From an uncultured Christensenella sp. (GTDB taxonomy: Bacteria > Bacillota > Clostridia > Christensenellales > UBA1242), in contig CAJUGX010000003.1 of assembly GCA_910586385.1 (NCBI GenBank), positions 62,001-126,000 of the forward strand: a DNA stretch of 64,000 nucleotides. The letters run 5' to 3'. A program made the position numbers and the translations under genes. A model generated the notes under the pieces. That model did no database searches. It worked only from the letters and a program-made list of their open reading frames with translations, and was not told the DNA's origin. Positions 1-8,689 of this stretch are shown here, one piece after another. Positions within the stretch are counted from its first letter, which is position 1. Every line of letters begins with the position of its first letter.

Positions 1-19
1 AACAAATGTCATCTATGCG

Positions 20-847
20 ATGTGCGAAAAATTTGTTTGGTTTAGTATAATTTATATGCTTCTTTCCGAAGTGGTCTTTTTCTGCATGTATTTTGCTTAC
101 AACAAGTTTAACCGCATTGAGCAGAAGTCTTGCAATCTTTCATTCAAAAAAGCAAATGTTTGGACCTGCCTTTTGTGTGCTTTTACAGGGATTGTTGCAT
201 GTCTTGGATTTGTGCTTCTTATCGAGGGCGTGTTTGGAAACATGTTCAATGCTTTGAAACTTTTGCCAAAGCCAGGAGAGTCTTTTGCGCCACCAAACGA
301 CACGGTTGGGTATTATTTCCTCAACTTGTTTTTGCTTGGGGTTATGCCAGCGATCTGCGAAGAACTCGTTTTCAGAGGAATGATTTTTCAAGGACTCAAA
401 GAGAGGTTTAAGCCTTTCACAAGTGTCCTTTTGACTGCTCTTTTGTTTGCTCTTATGCATCAAAACATCATTCAATTTATCTATCCTCTCATTTTGGGAT
501 TTGTGCTTACGGTTGTTATGGACAAGACAAACAATTTGATTTATCCAATGATCATCCATTTCTTCAACAATGTCACAACAATCACACTTGATTTCTTGAT
601 AAAAAGTGAGAAGATATTCCTCGGCATGGCTTGGTGGATGTATCTGCTTGCATTTGTCATTGCGTTTGTGACATGTGCAATCCTTTTTGTCATCTACAAA
701 TTCTACCTTGTCAAGAAGCCAAAGAATGTTGTTGAACAGCAAGGGGATGCACCATTGTCATCAAACATCAATGTTGGAAAAATGCCACTGACCTTGGTTT
801 TGGGGATGGTAATTGCAGTCATTATGATTGTTATAAATGCACTTTAA
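20..847 (+). CDS. CPBP family intramembrane metalloprotease (possibly 5' partial)
   Basis: Integral membrane protein of the CPBP (CAAX protease/bacteriocin-processing, Abi) family, predicted to cleave substrates within the membrane. The family signature is visible: a Glu-Glu pair with following Arg (CEELVFRG, about residues 113-120), a second motif with His (MHQNIIQF) and a third, IIHFFNN. Several hydrophobic segments flank these, and a basic stretch precedes the last helix. The frame stays open upstream of ATG 20 to the window edge, and no ribosome binding site is visible, so the true start may lie outside. A second CPBP gene follows 31 bases downstream. The substrate is unknown. Confidence 0.85.
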   Translation: MCEKFVWFSIIYMLLSEVVFFCMYFAYNKFNRIEQKSCNLSFKKANVWTCLLCAFTGIVACLGFVLLIEGVFGNMFNALKLLPKPGESFAPPNDTVGYYFLNLFLLGVMPAICEELVFRGMIFQGLKERFKPFTSVLLTALLFALMHQNIIQFIYPLILGFVLTVVMDKTNNLIYPMIIHFFNNVTTITLDFLIKSEKIFLGMAWWMYLLAFVIAFVTCAILFVIYKFYLVKKPKNVVEQQGDAPLSSNINVGKMPLTLVLGMVIAVIMIVINAL

Positions 848-878
848 GACGAGTATGATATACTACGATGGAGAAACT

Positions 879-2045
879 ATGAGCGAAAGCAAGCAGGAAA
901 AGAGTGTAAATTTCTTTACAAATATGATCTACTTTTTTGTGATGGTTTGTTTGGTTGTAATGAGAGTTTGTAATCATTACAACTTGTTTTCGTTTTTGGG
1001 GAGATATGCCTCATATTTTGTGAGTCTTTTCACGCAGATTGGACTTATTCTTGTTTTGCCTCTTCTTGTGCTCAAACTTTTGTCACGATCTAGGACAAAA
1101 GATGTTGTGAAATTTTGCTGCTACAAAAAGGTCTCATGGAAGATTGTTGCGGCGAGTTTTCTGCTCGGGGCAGTTGTGTTTTTTTTGAATGTTTATGTGT
1201 CAAATTTCTTCAACTCTATTATTGAGATTTTTGGGTACAAACACCGCTCTTCAAGTGGTGGAATGAGTGCCACATGGTGGGGACTTATTTTGAGTATAAT
1301 TGGCACTGCAATACTGCCGGCATTTTGCGAGGAAACCTTGCACAGAGGTATGCTTTTGAATGGGAATTCAATGCTTGGGATGAAGAAGAGTATCTTGATT
1401 TCCGGCCTCCTTTTTGGCTTGTTGCACCTCAATATTGAACAGTTTTTCTACGCAACAATCATTGGACTTTTCCTAGGGTATTTGTGCTGGGGATGCAGTT
1501 CCATCTGGCCTTGCATCATCATTCACTTTATGAACAACTGTTTGAGTGTGCTTTTCAGTTTTGCGTCTGCAAAAGGCTGGGCGATTGGAAAACTTTTTGA
1601 TGGAATTGGTGAGTATGTGGCAAACAATCAAGTCATTGGAATTATGCTTTTCATTTTGCTTCTTGTTTTGCTCGTTTTCGTGGCATATGAGCTGGTCAAA
1701 TATTTGTTTAGAGAGACTTTCAAATACAATTTTGTTGGGCGTCAGAAAGAGTTTGCAAACATGGCAATCAGAGAGACATATTTGCAATCTGTCGAAGACA
1801 TAAAGAAAGGTCAAGGAAACGGGAAACCTGTCCAACCAATTGAGTTTTCGTCAAGGGTGATTGATGAAAAAGAGTTTATGAATTTTGTCAATGAAAATCT
1901 CGAGACAATCATCAAAAATTCTGTTGCTGAGATGGAGAAAGAAGAAAAATTCAAGATGGACACGAGGTCAAAAATCTTCTTGTGGGGGTCAGTTGCCCTT
2001 GGGGCGATTGTCACAATTATGACTTTCATTTGGGGGCTGTTATGA
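879..2045 (+). CDS. CPBP family intramembrane metalloprotease, second copy
   Basis: Second CPBP-type membrane protease, 388 residues, longer than its neighbour because of a soluble C-terminal tail of about 90 residues before a final hydrophobic segment. Motif 1 is FCEETLHRGM (about residues 149-158), motif 2 LLHLNIEQF and motif 3 IIHFMNN. I chose ATG 879 because GGAGA lies just upstream. An in-frame ATG at 837 would overlap the previous gene and has no such site. The stop overlaps the rlmH start as ATGA, suggesting translational coupling. The tandem pair looks like an old duplication followed by divergence. Family is secure, substrate unknown. Confidence 0.85.
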   Translation: MSESKQEKSVNFFTNMIYFFVMVCLVVMRVCNHYNLFSFLGRYASYFVSLFTQIGLILVLPLLVLKLLSRSRTKDVVKFCCYKKVSWKIVAASFLLGAVVFFLNVYVSNFFNSIIEIFGYKHRSSSGGMSATWWGLILSIIGTAILPAFCEETLHRGMLLNGNSMLGMKKSILISGLLFGLLHLNIEQFFYATIIGLFLGYLCWGCSSIWPCIIIHFMNNCLSVLFSFASAKGWAIGKLFDGIGEYVANNQVIGIMLFILLLVLLVFVAYELVKYLFRETFKYNFVGRQKEFANMAIRETYLQSVEDIKKGQGNGKPVQPIEFSSRVIDEKEFMNFVNENLETIIKNSVAEMEKEEKFKMDTRSKIFLWGSVALGAIVTIMTFIWGLL

Positions 2046-2500
2046 TTTCAATAAACTTGGTTTGTGTCGGCAATTTGAAAGAAAAATTTTCAAAGGATGA
2101 GCAAGAAGAATACCTCAAAAGATTGTCCGCTTTTTGCAACTTAAAAATTGTTGAAATAAAGGAGCAAAATCAACTTCAAAACCCAACGACAATCATGGAG
2201 AAAGAGGGACAAGATATTGTCAAAAATTTGAAAGGGCACGTCATCCTCTGCGACATAAAGGGCAAAGAGTTGTCAAGTGAAAATTTGGCGGAAAAATTTA
2301 AGGCTTTGATGCAACAAACCTCTGTCATCACCTTTGTTGTGGGTGGCTCTTATGGGGTGAGTGAAAATGTGAAAAAACTTGCGAACGAGCGAATCTCATT
2401 TTCGCCAATGACTTTCCCTCACAATCTTTTCAGGATTATGCTTTTGGAGCAGACTTATCGGGCGTTTACCATCATCGAAAATAAGTCTTACCACAAATAA
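2042..2500 (+). CDS. rlmH: 23S rRNA pseudouridine-1915 N3-methyltransferase RlmH
   Basis: SPOUT-class methyltransferase that in its family methylates pseudouridine 1915 in helix 69 of 23S rRNA, using SAM, on the assembled ribosome. The protein has 152 residues, close to the usual 155-160. The C-terminal trefoil-knot signature is clear: FVVGGSYGV followed by SFSPMTFPHNLFR and LLEQTYRA. The start at 2042 overlaps the preceding stop by four bases, so it is probably translated together with the CPBP protease. A bidirectional hairpin terminator follows immediately. Confidence 0.95.
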   Translation: MISINLVCVGNLKEKFSKDEQEEYLKRLSAFCNLKIVEIKEQNQLQNPTTIMEKEGQDIVKNLKGHVILCDIKGKELSSENLAEKFKALMQQTSVITFVVGGSYGVSENVKKLANERISFSPMTFPHNLFRIMLLEQTYRAFTIIENKSYHK

Positions 2501-2502
2501 AA

Positions 2503-2530
2503 AAGATGCAAGCCTTGCATCTTATTTTTT
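2503..2530. terminator. Bidirectional intrinsic terminator after rlmH
   Basis: A 9-bp perfect stem (AAGATGCAA / TTGCATCTT) with loop GCC is followed by a T run on the plus strand and preceded by an A run that gives a T run on the minus strand. It lies between the convergent ends of rlmH and the unknown minus-strand gene and overlaps the stop region of the latter. Confidence 0.85.
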
Positions 2531-3079
2531 TCCTTCGTCATCTGATTTTGATTTGTTGTCATTGCCGTTTGTTTTTGATTCTTCAAGAAGAGGCTCAACT
2601 TGAACTTTTCCGAGATGATTTATAAGTGATTTGAACATAATGCTATTTCTGCCGTTAATCAAAGATTGTTGACCGTTTGGAAGTATGACAGTTCTTCCCA
2701 TTTTGCTTAATTTCATTGTAAGCATAACATCAAACCAATTTGCATCTTTGATTTTTTCTTCATTGGAATGATTTTTTATCAAGCCCAAAGCACAGAATGA
2801 GTCATTGTTTGAAGAAAAAGTCAAAACAAGGCTTTTGCTGTTTGCGTGGAAAAGATTGTCATTTTCAAAATCATTGATTGCTTGGATTTGATAGTGCCAT
2901 TTATCTCCAGTTTCTTCTGACAAAAGCTCGCAAAGTGTTTGATTTGTTATCTGCATTTTGCCTTTAAGTTTTGAAAATTTGTCGTCACAGTCAGCAATTG
3001 CGGGATGAGTTTCTCTTTCTGGATTTTCGTAAAAACTATACAAAAAATCTCTCGTTGCTAAAAGTTCTAAAATTGTCAT
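2522..3079 (-). CDS. Hypothetical soluble protein
   Basis: A 185-residue protein that I do not recognise. It has no signal peptide or membrane segment, a mixed alpha/beta composition and a charged, low-complexity C-terminal tail rich in Lys, Ser, Asp and Asn. The start is supported by AGGAG eight bases upstream on the minus strand and by a good sigma-A promoter at 3102-3130. It is transcribed alone, divergently from rpsB, and ends at a shared terminator. These signals make it a real gene, but nothing in the sequence points to a function. Confidence 0.7.
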   Translation of the reverse strand: MTILELLATRDFLYSFYENPERETHPAIADCDDKFSKLKGKMQITNQTLCELLSEETGDKWHYQIQAINDFENDNLFHANSKSLVLTFSSNNDSFCALGLIKNHSNEEKIKDANWFDVMLTMKLSKMGRTVILPNGQQSLINGRNSIMFKSLINHLGKVQVEPLLEESKTNGNDNKSKSDDEGKK

Positions 3080-3101
3080 GATTGGCTCCTTATTGATTCA
3101 A

Positions 3102-3130
3102 AGTCTATCACAGTCATTCGAAAAAGTCAA
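3102..3130 (-). promoter_or_regulatory. Sigma-A promoter of the unknown minus-strand gene
   Basis: Reading the minus strand, TTGACT (3130-3125), a 17-base spacer and TAGACT (3107-3102) lie about 25 bases before the start codon at 3079. Confidence 0.65.
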
Positions 3131-3163
3131 TAGACAAATTTGATATATAATAGTAAATTTTGC

Positions 3164-3192
3164 TTGCATTTTATTTTTCAGTGTGATATACT
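3164..3192 (+). promoter_or_regulatory. Sigma-A promoter and long leader of rpsB-tsf
   Basis: TTGCAT, a 17-base spacer and TATACT. The predicted start near 3199 leaves a leader of about 175 bases before rpsB, long enough for ribosomal-protein autoregulation. GCAAAC at 3255-3260 could pair with GTTTGC at 3294-3299, but I cannot match it to a known leader family. Confidence 0.7.
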
Positions 3193-3374
3193 CGGGAATG
3201 TCATTGGACAAATATACACCCAAAGCGGATTCTTTGACTGTTGCCTGAACGCTTGCAAACCATTGGAGAATGAGAAGTCGATAGTTTGAATTTGTTTGCT
3301 TGCAAAAGACATTGTCTTGGGATTTTCAAAGAAAAAGATGCTTGGGGAAGAGACAAAAACAGGAGGTAAAAATT

Positions 3375-4265
3375 ATGTCAGTTATTTCAATGAAACAACT
3401 TTTGGAGGCTGGTGTTCACTTTGGACATCAATCTAGAAAGTGGAACCCAAAGATGAAAGAATATATCTTCACGGCGAGAAACGATATTCATATCATCAAT
3501 TTGGAAACAACATCAGAACAAGTGGACAAGGCTTACACATTTGTTCGTGATATCGTTGCAAGCGGAAAGAACATCCTTTTCGTTGGAACAAAAAAACAAG
3601 CACAAGAAGCCGTTAAAGAAGAAGCTGAGAGATGTGGAATGTTCTACGTAAACACAAGATGGCTTGGTGGTACTCTTACAAACTTCAAAACAATCAGAAA
3701 CAGAATTGAGAGACTCAACAAACTCAACAACATGGAAAAGGTTGGAGAATTTGATTTGCTTCCAAAGAAAGAAGTTGCTCTTTTGAAGCTTGAAAGAGAC
3801 AAACTTGAGAAAAATCTTGGCGGTATCAAAGAAATGAGAGATCTTCCAGGGGTTATCTTTGTTGTTGATCCATCAAACGAAAAAATCTGTGTTCATGAAG
3901 CAAACATCTTGAACATCCCAGTTGTAAGTTTGGTTGATACAAACTGTGATCCATCAAACGTTGATGTGGTTATCCCAGGAAACGATGATGCAATCCGTTC
4001 AGTAAAACTTATCGCTGGTGCTCTTGCTGATGCAGTTATCGAAGCAAGAGAAGGCGTTTCTTTGAAGAAAGATGAAGAAACTGCTGAGGAAGAAGTTGAC
4101 CTTGAAGCTTTGCTCGAACAAGCAAAACCAAGCGTTGCTGACGCAGAAGCAGGCGAAGAAAAGAAAGTTGCTAAAAAACCAAGAAAAAAGCCTGTTGCAA
4201 AGAAAGAAGTAAAAGCAGAAGAAACTCCAGTTGCTGCTGCTGAAACAAAGACAGACGCTGAGTAA
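3375..4265 (+). CDS. rpsB: 30S ribosomal protein S2
   Basis: Small-subunit protein S2. The start at 3375 is fixed by AGGAGG seven bases upstream and by the typical N-terminus with LLEAGVHFGHQ and RKWNPKM. The core (about residues 1-230) carries the family blocks FVGTKKQAQ, TRWLGGTLTNF and LVDTNCDP. A tail of about 60 residues rich in Ala, Lys and Glu extends the protein to 296 residues, beyond the roughly 230-250 usual in Bacillus. tsf follows 54 bases later with its own ribosome binding site. S2 commonly represses its own operon. Confidence 0.98.
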   Translation: MSVISMKQLLEAGVHFGHQSRKWNPKMKEYIFTARNDIHIINLETTSEQVDKAYTFVRDIVASGKNILFVGTKKQAQEAVKEEAERCGMFYVNTRWLGGTLTNFKTIRNRIERLNKLNNMEKVGEFDLLPKKEVALLKLERDKLEKNLGGIKEMRDLPGVIFVVDPSNEKICVHEANILNIPVVSLVDTNCDPSNVDVVIPGNDDAIRSVKLIAGALADAVIEAREGVSLKKDEETAEEEVDLEALLEQAKPSVADAEAGEEKKVAKKPRKKPVAKKEVKAEETPVAAAETKTDAE

Positions 4266-4319
4266 GTGTTTGATTTGAATTTGATTTGAAAAATTTGATA
4301 TTATTTAAGGAGATTTATT

Positions 4320-4973
4320 ATGAGTTTTACTGCACAAGATGTTGCTAAACTTAGGGCACAAACAGGCGTTGGCATGATGGAGTGCAAAAAAGCACTTACT
4401 GATGCAAATGGAGATTTCGAACAAGCAGTCACTCTTCTTCGTGAAAGAGGACTCAAGGCTGTTGACAAAAAGCAAAACAGAATTGCTTCAGAAGGACTTG
4501 TTGCTTCTTACATTCACATGGGTGGAAGAATCGGCGTTTTGGTTGAAGTAAACTGTGAAACAGACTTTGTTGCAAAGAGCAATGATTTCCAAAACTTGGT
4601 TAAAGACATTGCTATGCAAATCGCTGCTGCAAATCCAAAATATGTGAGAGAAGAAGAAGTTGATGCAACAGAGCTCGAACATGAAAAAGAAATCCTTAGG
4701 GCACAAGCTCTCAATGAAGGAAAGCCAGCACAAATCATCGAAAAGATGGTTGAAGGCAGAGTTAAGAAATATTATGAAGACGTTTGCCTTATGAACCAAC
4801 CTTTCGTAAAAGACTCAAGCAAGACAATCAAAGATGTTTTGACAGAGGCTACTCTCAAAATTGGAGAAAAACTTTCTATCAGAAGATTTGTCCGTTATGA
4901 ACTTGGCGAAGGTCTTGAAAAGAGAAACGACAATTTGGCTGAAGAAGTTGCAAAGCAAATGGCTGGAAACTAG
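4320..4973 (+). CDS. tsf: Translation elongation factor Ts
   Basis: Guanine-nucleotide exchange factor for EF-Tu. The N-terminal UBA-like module has the family motif QTGVGMMECKKAL (about residues 15-27), and the core contains CETDFVAKS. The protein has 217 residues, the short form seen in cyanobacteria, chloroplasts and some Clostridia, lacking part of the second core subdomain present in the roughly 290-residue forms. The ribosome binding site AAGGAG lies upstream of ATG 4320. It follows rpsB as usual, but pyrH is not downstream; a terminator ends the unit. Confidence 0.97.
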   Translation: MSFTAQDVAKLRAQTGVGMMECKKALTDANGDFEQAVTLLRERGLKAVDKKQNRIASEGLVASYIHMGGRIGVLVEVNCETDFVAKSNDFQNLVKDIAMQIAAANPKYVREEEVDATELEHEKEILRAQALNEGKPAQIIEKMVEGRVKKYYEDVCLMNQPFVKDSSKTIKDVLTEATLKIGEKLSIRRFVRYELGEGLEKRNDNLAEEVAKQMAGN

Positions 4974-4984
4974 TCTAAACAAAG

Positions 4985-5014
4985 CACTCAAACTGATGTT
5001 TGGGTGTTTTTTTT
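4985..5014 (+). terminator. Intrinsic terminator after tsf
   Basis: CACTCAAAC pairs with GTTTGGGTG (9 bp with one G-T), loop TGAT, followed by eight T. Confidence 0.85.
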
Positions 5015-5079
5015 AGTGACGCTGAAATGGTGAGAGTTGAACAATAATCAACAAAATTCGACATAAAAAACATTTGGTA

Positions 5080-5108
5080 TTGACATGGAAGACGAAATTT
5101 GATAAAAT
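5080..5108 (+). promoter_or_regulatory. Sigma-A promoter of the frameshifted unknown gene
   Basis: Consensus TTGACA, 17-base spacer, TAAAAT, placed 27 bases before ATG 5135. Confidence 0.75.
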
Positions 5109-5134
5109 CAAATTAGATAGTGGGGGATTTGGCT

Positions 5135-5677
5135 ATGATAAATTTGACTTGGGAGAGAAATAAAGAAGGCGTTATTTCGACTCTTAGCACATATTTTGGT
5201 CTGACCAATGAACGGGTTGTAAAATTGATAGAAGAAAACTTTCTGCCAAATCCTCGTGTGCGTATTGATTACGCCACAAGAAAACGTGGGGATGACAGAG
5301 AAAAACTTGTTGCGATTGTTGGGGCGCTTGTCTCTGCCTGCAAAGAAGGCAAACCCGCTTATATTGACGGTGTTGCACAAGCCAACATTGAGGATCGCAT
5401 GAAATCTGGTGAAGCAATCATGTCAAATCCAAGATTTTCTGATGATGAAAACCCAATTGATATTTATCACAGATTGAAGAGACTCTACAAATCAATTTCT
5501 GACAAGGGGATTGATATTTACAAAACCATATACGTCACAGCTCTCACAGATGGAAACTATGGAATTATTCACAACAGAGAAACTGGCACAGTTTCAACAT
5601 ATTCAAATTTTGACAAAGACTTTGACAATATTTACAATCAGCTCAGGACAGTGCTCAGACTCTCACACCCTTGTTGA
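5135..5677 (+). pseudogene. Unknown large protein, 5' part before a frameshift
   Basis: First 180 residues of an unrecognised protein. The start at ATG 5135 is supported by GGGGGA upstream; an in-frame GTG at 5120 is possible. The frame stops at TGA 5675-5677, but protein-like sequence continues in the next frame from about 5640, so this and the following entry are probably one gene of about 700 codons interrupted by a +1 shift. The N-terminal part looks globular and soluble, with no membrane segment. It has its own promoter and fills the place where pyrH usually lies. Confidence 0.6.
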
Positions 5678-7241
5678 GAAGTGTGCCGCAACAATTCTTT
5701 CAAAAGTGTCTGCTTCAAATATTTCTGCAATGTATCAAGAGATTATGCTCTTGACTTTGAGAAATGAAGAAGAAAGAAAACTTCATTATTTTTTCAGAAA
5801 AGACAAAGAGTTTGAAGGCAAGGAAAGAAGATTTTCGAAGTCGAAGATGATTGATGAGGGACTTAGCAATTGTCCAACAATCTTCTCATGCAAACCAGAA
5901 AAAGTTGCAGATGCTTTCAATTATGTTGAAAGCAAGATCTCAGAAGATTTGATTGAAAAAGAATATATGCGTTTCAGATCTGCAGGAAACACAACAATGA
6001 CAAGATTTTGGTGTAAGCACCAAATCATGAGAAATTGGATCAACAACAACTTCTCGCTCCTCACAATCAATGCGGGAAATATGAGATGGAGAGAGTCAAT
6101 CCTTCATGAGGTTGCAATTTCGCTCAATGACAGAGTTTATCGTGGTGGAAAAGATTCGTATTACAACTTCAGCTTCTTGTTTAATAAGCCAGTAAGTATA
6201 AGCACAATGAATGCAATCCCAGTTGAAAAGATTGACAGGAATGCAAAGCGCAATATCTTGACTTTGGAAAAGTACACTGATGAGAAAGGTGTGGTTGATT
6301 ATATTGAAAGAAACCATTATGTGCTTGCGATGGACAATGACAAATTGGAAATACTTTTGAGGGTGATTTCAACACACGATGCCGTAAATCCAGACAATCC
6401 ATGTATGGAGAGATTCTTCCTGCTTGGTAAGTCACTTTTTGGAAGCAAGCATTGTATCAACTTTGATGTTGAGCGCACGCTTGACAGACTTCGTCAGATT
6501 GAAAAAATTCAAATTCTTGATGTTGAACACATGGATGATTGGGAAAGACTTTCAAAGTATACAGAGTTGTTCTTGGGAAATGACCAGATATTTGTCAATC
6601 AAGTGCAAAGGTTGTACCATGAAAAACTTCAGAAAGATAAGAAGGGAAGTGGTGCTCTTAGAAAACAAATCAGAACTCTTCTCATCAAGAATGGTGGTTG
6701 GGATGCAATCATCAAAGACACAAGGAAAATGAAGGAAGTCATAAGTGAGGTCAAGTGTATTCATGATCAGAGATTTGCAGTTGAGCAAGTTGAAAAAACA
6801 GAAAATAGATATGCTGACATTGCTGCACTTCAAGCAAAAGAAGATACTTTTGCAGACGCAATCAAAGGTGTGCTTTCAAGAGTGAGAAATGCTTACACTG
6901 CAAACAAAGATAGACTCAACAAGCGCTTCACTGATGTGGACAAACTCTATGAATATACAATCGAGTTTTTGACAGAAAGATGCTTTGATGACAAAGAGCC
7001 AATCTCAGTCTTGATTGAGGAAGAACTCAGAAGTCCTTATGTTGATGCGCTCAAGAACATGGACAGCACATACATCAATCCACAACAATCTCTGTTTAAT
7101 TCTGAGACGGTTGAGGTGACTGTGCCAAAAGGAGTGTATGCTCCACTGAAAAAACTTACTGACGAACTTTCATTTGACACGTGTTATAAGGTTAACACGG
7201 CAGTTGTCAATGTTTCACGTTCGAAAGATGAAGGCAAGTGA
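5640..7241 (+). pseudogene. Unknown large protein, 3' part after the frameshift
   Basis: About 530 codons continuing the gene above in the +1 frame. The switch must fall between roughly 5636 and 5670, because both frames are open there and the codons on either side join without a stop; the area holds GCTCAG twice, six bases apart. The predicted product is soluble, rich in Glu, Lys and Arg, and likely helical, with no motif I recognise. A good terminator follows at 7267. A sequencing or assembly indel, a genuine inactivating mutation and programmed frameshifting all remain possible. If only this part is translated, it has no obvious ribosome binding site. Confidence 0.6.
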
Positions 7242-7266
7242 CAATATCAAGAAAATACATAGTTTG

Positions 7267-7297
7267 AAAAAATTGCACCATTCGTGCAATTTTTTTG
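7267..7297 (+). terminator. Intrinsic terminator before frr
   Basis: AAAAAATTGCAC / GTGCAATTTTTT, 12-bp stem with a five-base loop and a T run; the A run makes it potentially bidirectional. Confidence 0.85.
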
Positions 7298-7327
7298 TTG
7301 ACTAGGCTCTCGTATGCCTCAAATTGT

Positions 7328-7356
7328 TTGCAAAATAACTTATTTTACGTTATACT
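7328..7356 (+). promoter_or_regulatory. Sigma-A promoter of the frr-uppS-cdsA-rseP operon
   Basis: TTGCAA, 17-base spacer, TATACT, 23 bases before the frr start codon. The terminator just upstream makes this an independent unit from rpsB-tsf. Confidence 0.75.
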
Positions 7357-7379
7357 ATTCAAAGATTAAAGGAGAATTT

Positions 7380-7946
7380 ATGAACGAAATTGTTGAAGAT
7401 ATTTTTGCTTCGCTCAAAGAAGACCTTGAAAAGGCATATTCACATCAACGAAACGAATATCTTGTTATTAGAGCGGGAAGAGCAAATCCACACATTTTGG
7501 ATAAGATTATGGTTGAGTATTACGGCACTCCAACTCCAATCAACCAAATGGGGACTGTGACCGTATCTGAAGGAAGAATCCTCAACATCAACATTTGGGA
7601 CGCTTCTCAAATCAAAAATGTTGAAAAAGCAATTTCTGCTTCTGACATCGGAATCACTCCAACAGATGACGGAAAAATCATCAGACTTGTTTTTCCTATG
7701 CCAACAGAAGAGAGAAGAAGAGAGATTGTGAAACAAGTCAAAAAGATTTGCGAGGATACAAAGGTTGCAATGCGTAATGTCAGAAGAGATGCTCTTGACA
7801 TGCTTAAAGATTTGAAAAAAGACAGCGAAATCTCAGAAGACGAGTACGCAAGTGCAGAAAAAGAAGTGCAAAAGCAAATCGACAAATACACTTCTCTTGC
7901 AGACCAAGAGTGCGATGCTAAAGAAGAAGAGGTTATGAAAGTATAA
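7380..7946 (+). CDS. frr: Ribosome recycling factor
   Basis: Splits post-termination ribosomes together with EF-G. The protein has 188 residues (family about 185). It contains the family block RAGRANPHILDKI near residue 30, the YYGTPTPINQM segment and the C-terminal helical stretch with TEERRREIVKQVKK. ATG 7380 is chosen because AAGGAGA precedes it; an upstream in-frame ATG at 7314 lies before the promoter. It heads an operon with uppS and cdsA; the usual upstream partner pyrH is absent. Confidence 0.97.
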   Translation: MNEIVEDIFASLKEDLEKAYSHQRNEYLVIRAGRANPHILDKIMVEYYGTPTPINQMGTVTVSEGRILNINIWDASQIKNVEKAISASDIGITPTDDGKIIRLVFPMPTEERRREIVKQVKKICEDTKVAMRNVRRDALDMLKDLKKDSEISEDEYASAEKEVQKQIDKYTSLADQECDAKEEEVMKV

Positions 7947-7979
7947 CAAAAGAACTATATGTTTTTTTAAGGGGTTGAA

Positions 7980-8684
7980 ATGTTTAAGAAGAAAAAAGTG
8001 ATCAGCACTTTTCCAACTCATGTTGCATTCATAATGGACGGAAATAGACGCTGGGCAACTGAGCGTGGGCTTGCCAAGATGATGGGGCATAAGCAAGGTG
8101 CAGTTTCTTTGAAAAACATGATTGAAACCTTGGTGAATTATCCAGAAATTCGATATGCGTCATTTTTCGCTTTTTCCACTGAGAATTGGACCAGAGATCA
8201 ATCTGAAATAGATTATATCTTTAGGCTTTGTTATGATTTTGTCGACGAATATAAGGAAAAGTTTGAAAACAAAAACATAAAATTCATCTCAATGGGAGAT
8301 GTGACAAAATTTCCAAAGAAATTGCAAGATATTTTGGTTAAGACGATGGAAGAAACCAAAAATAATACTGGGCTTGTCATCAATCTTGCGATGAACTATG
8401 GTGGAAGAGATGACATCGTCCATGCTGCAAACATTTTGGCTGAGCGTGGCGAAAAAATCACCATTGAAAATATGAAAGAAAATTTGTATTCTGCTGATGC
8501 TCCTGACATTGATTTGCTCATCAGAACAAGTGGGGAGATGAGGGTGTCAAATTTTATGCTCTTTCAAATGGCTTATGCTGAGTTGTATTTTCCAAAGATT
8601 CACTGGCCAGATTTTGACAAGAGAGAACTTGACAAGGCACTTTATGAATTTTCAAAGAGAAACAGAAGATTTGGGGGAAAATAA
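7980..8684 (+). CDS. uppS: Isoprenyl (undecaprenyl) diphosphate synthase
   Basis: Cis-prenyltransferase making undecaprenyl diphosphate, the lipid carrier for peptidoglycan precursors, from FPP and IPP. All family motifs are present: MDGNRRW with catalytic Asp20, GHKQG, FSTENW, NLAMNYGGRDD, IRTSGEMR and the C-terminal RNRRFGG. Length 234 residues is normal. AAGGGG lies upstream of the ATG. Between frr and cdsA, as in most Firmicutes. The residues after the RTSG motif read SNFMLFQ where SNFLLWQ is common, a conservative difference. Confidence 0.97.
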   Translation: MFKKKKVISTFPTHVAFIMDGNRRWATERGLAKMMGHKQGAVSLKNMIETLVNYPEIRYASFFAFSTENWTRDQSEIDYIFRLCYDFVDEYKEKFENKNIKFISMGDVTKFPKKLQDILVKTMEETKNNTGLVINLAMNYGGRDDIVHAANILAERGEKITIENMKENLYSADAPDIDLLIRTSGEMRVSNFMLFQMAYAELYFPKIHWPDFDKRELDKALYEFSKRNRRFGGK

Positions 8685-8689
8685 TTTTT

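Noticed and set aside
7314..7379. Upstream in-frame ATG for frr
   Set aside because: It lies before the promoter; the RBS-supported ATG 7380 matches the family length.
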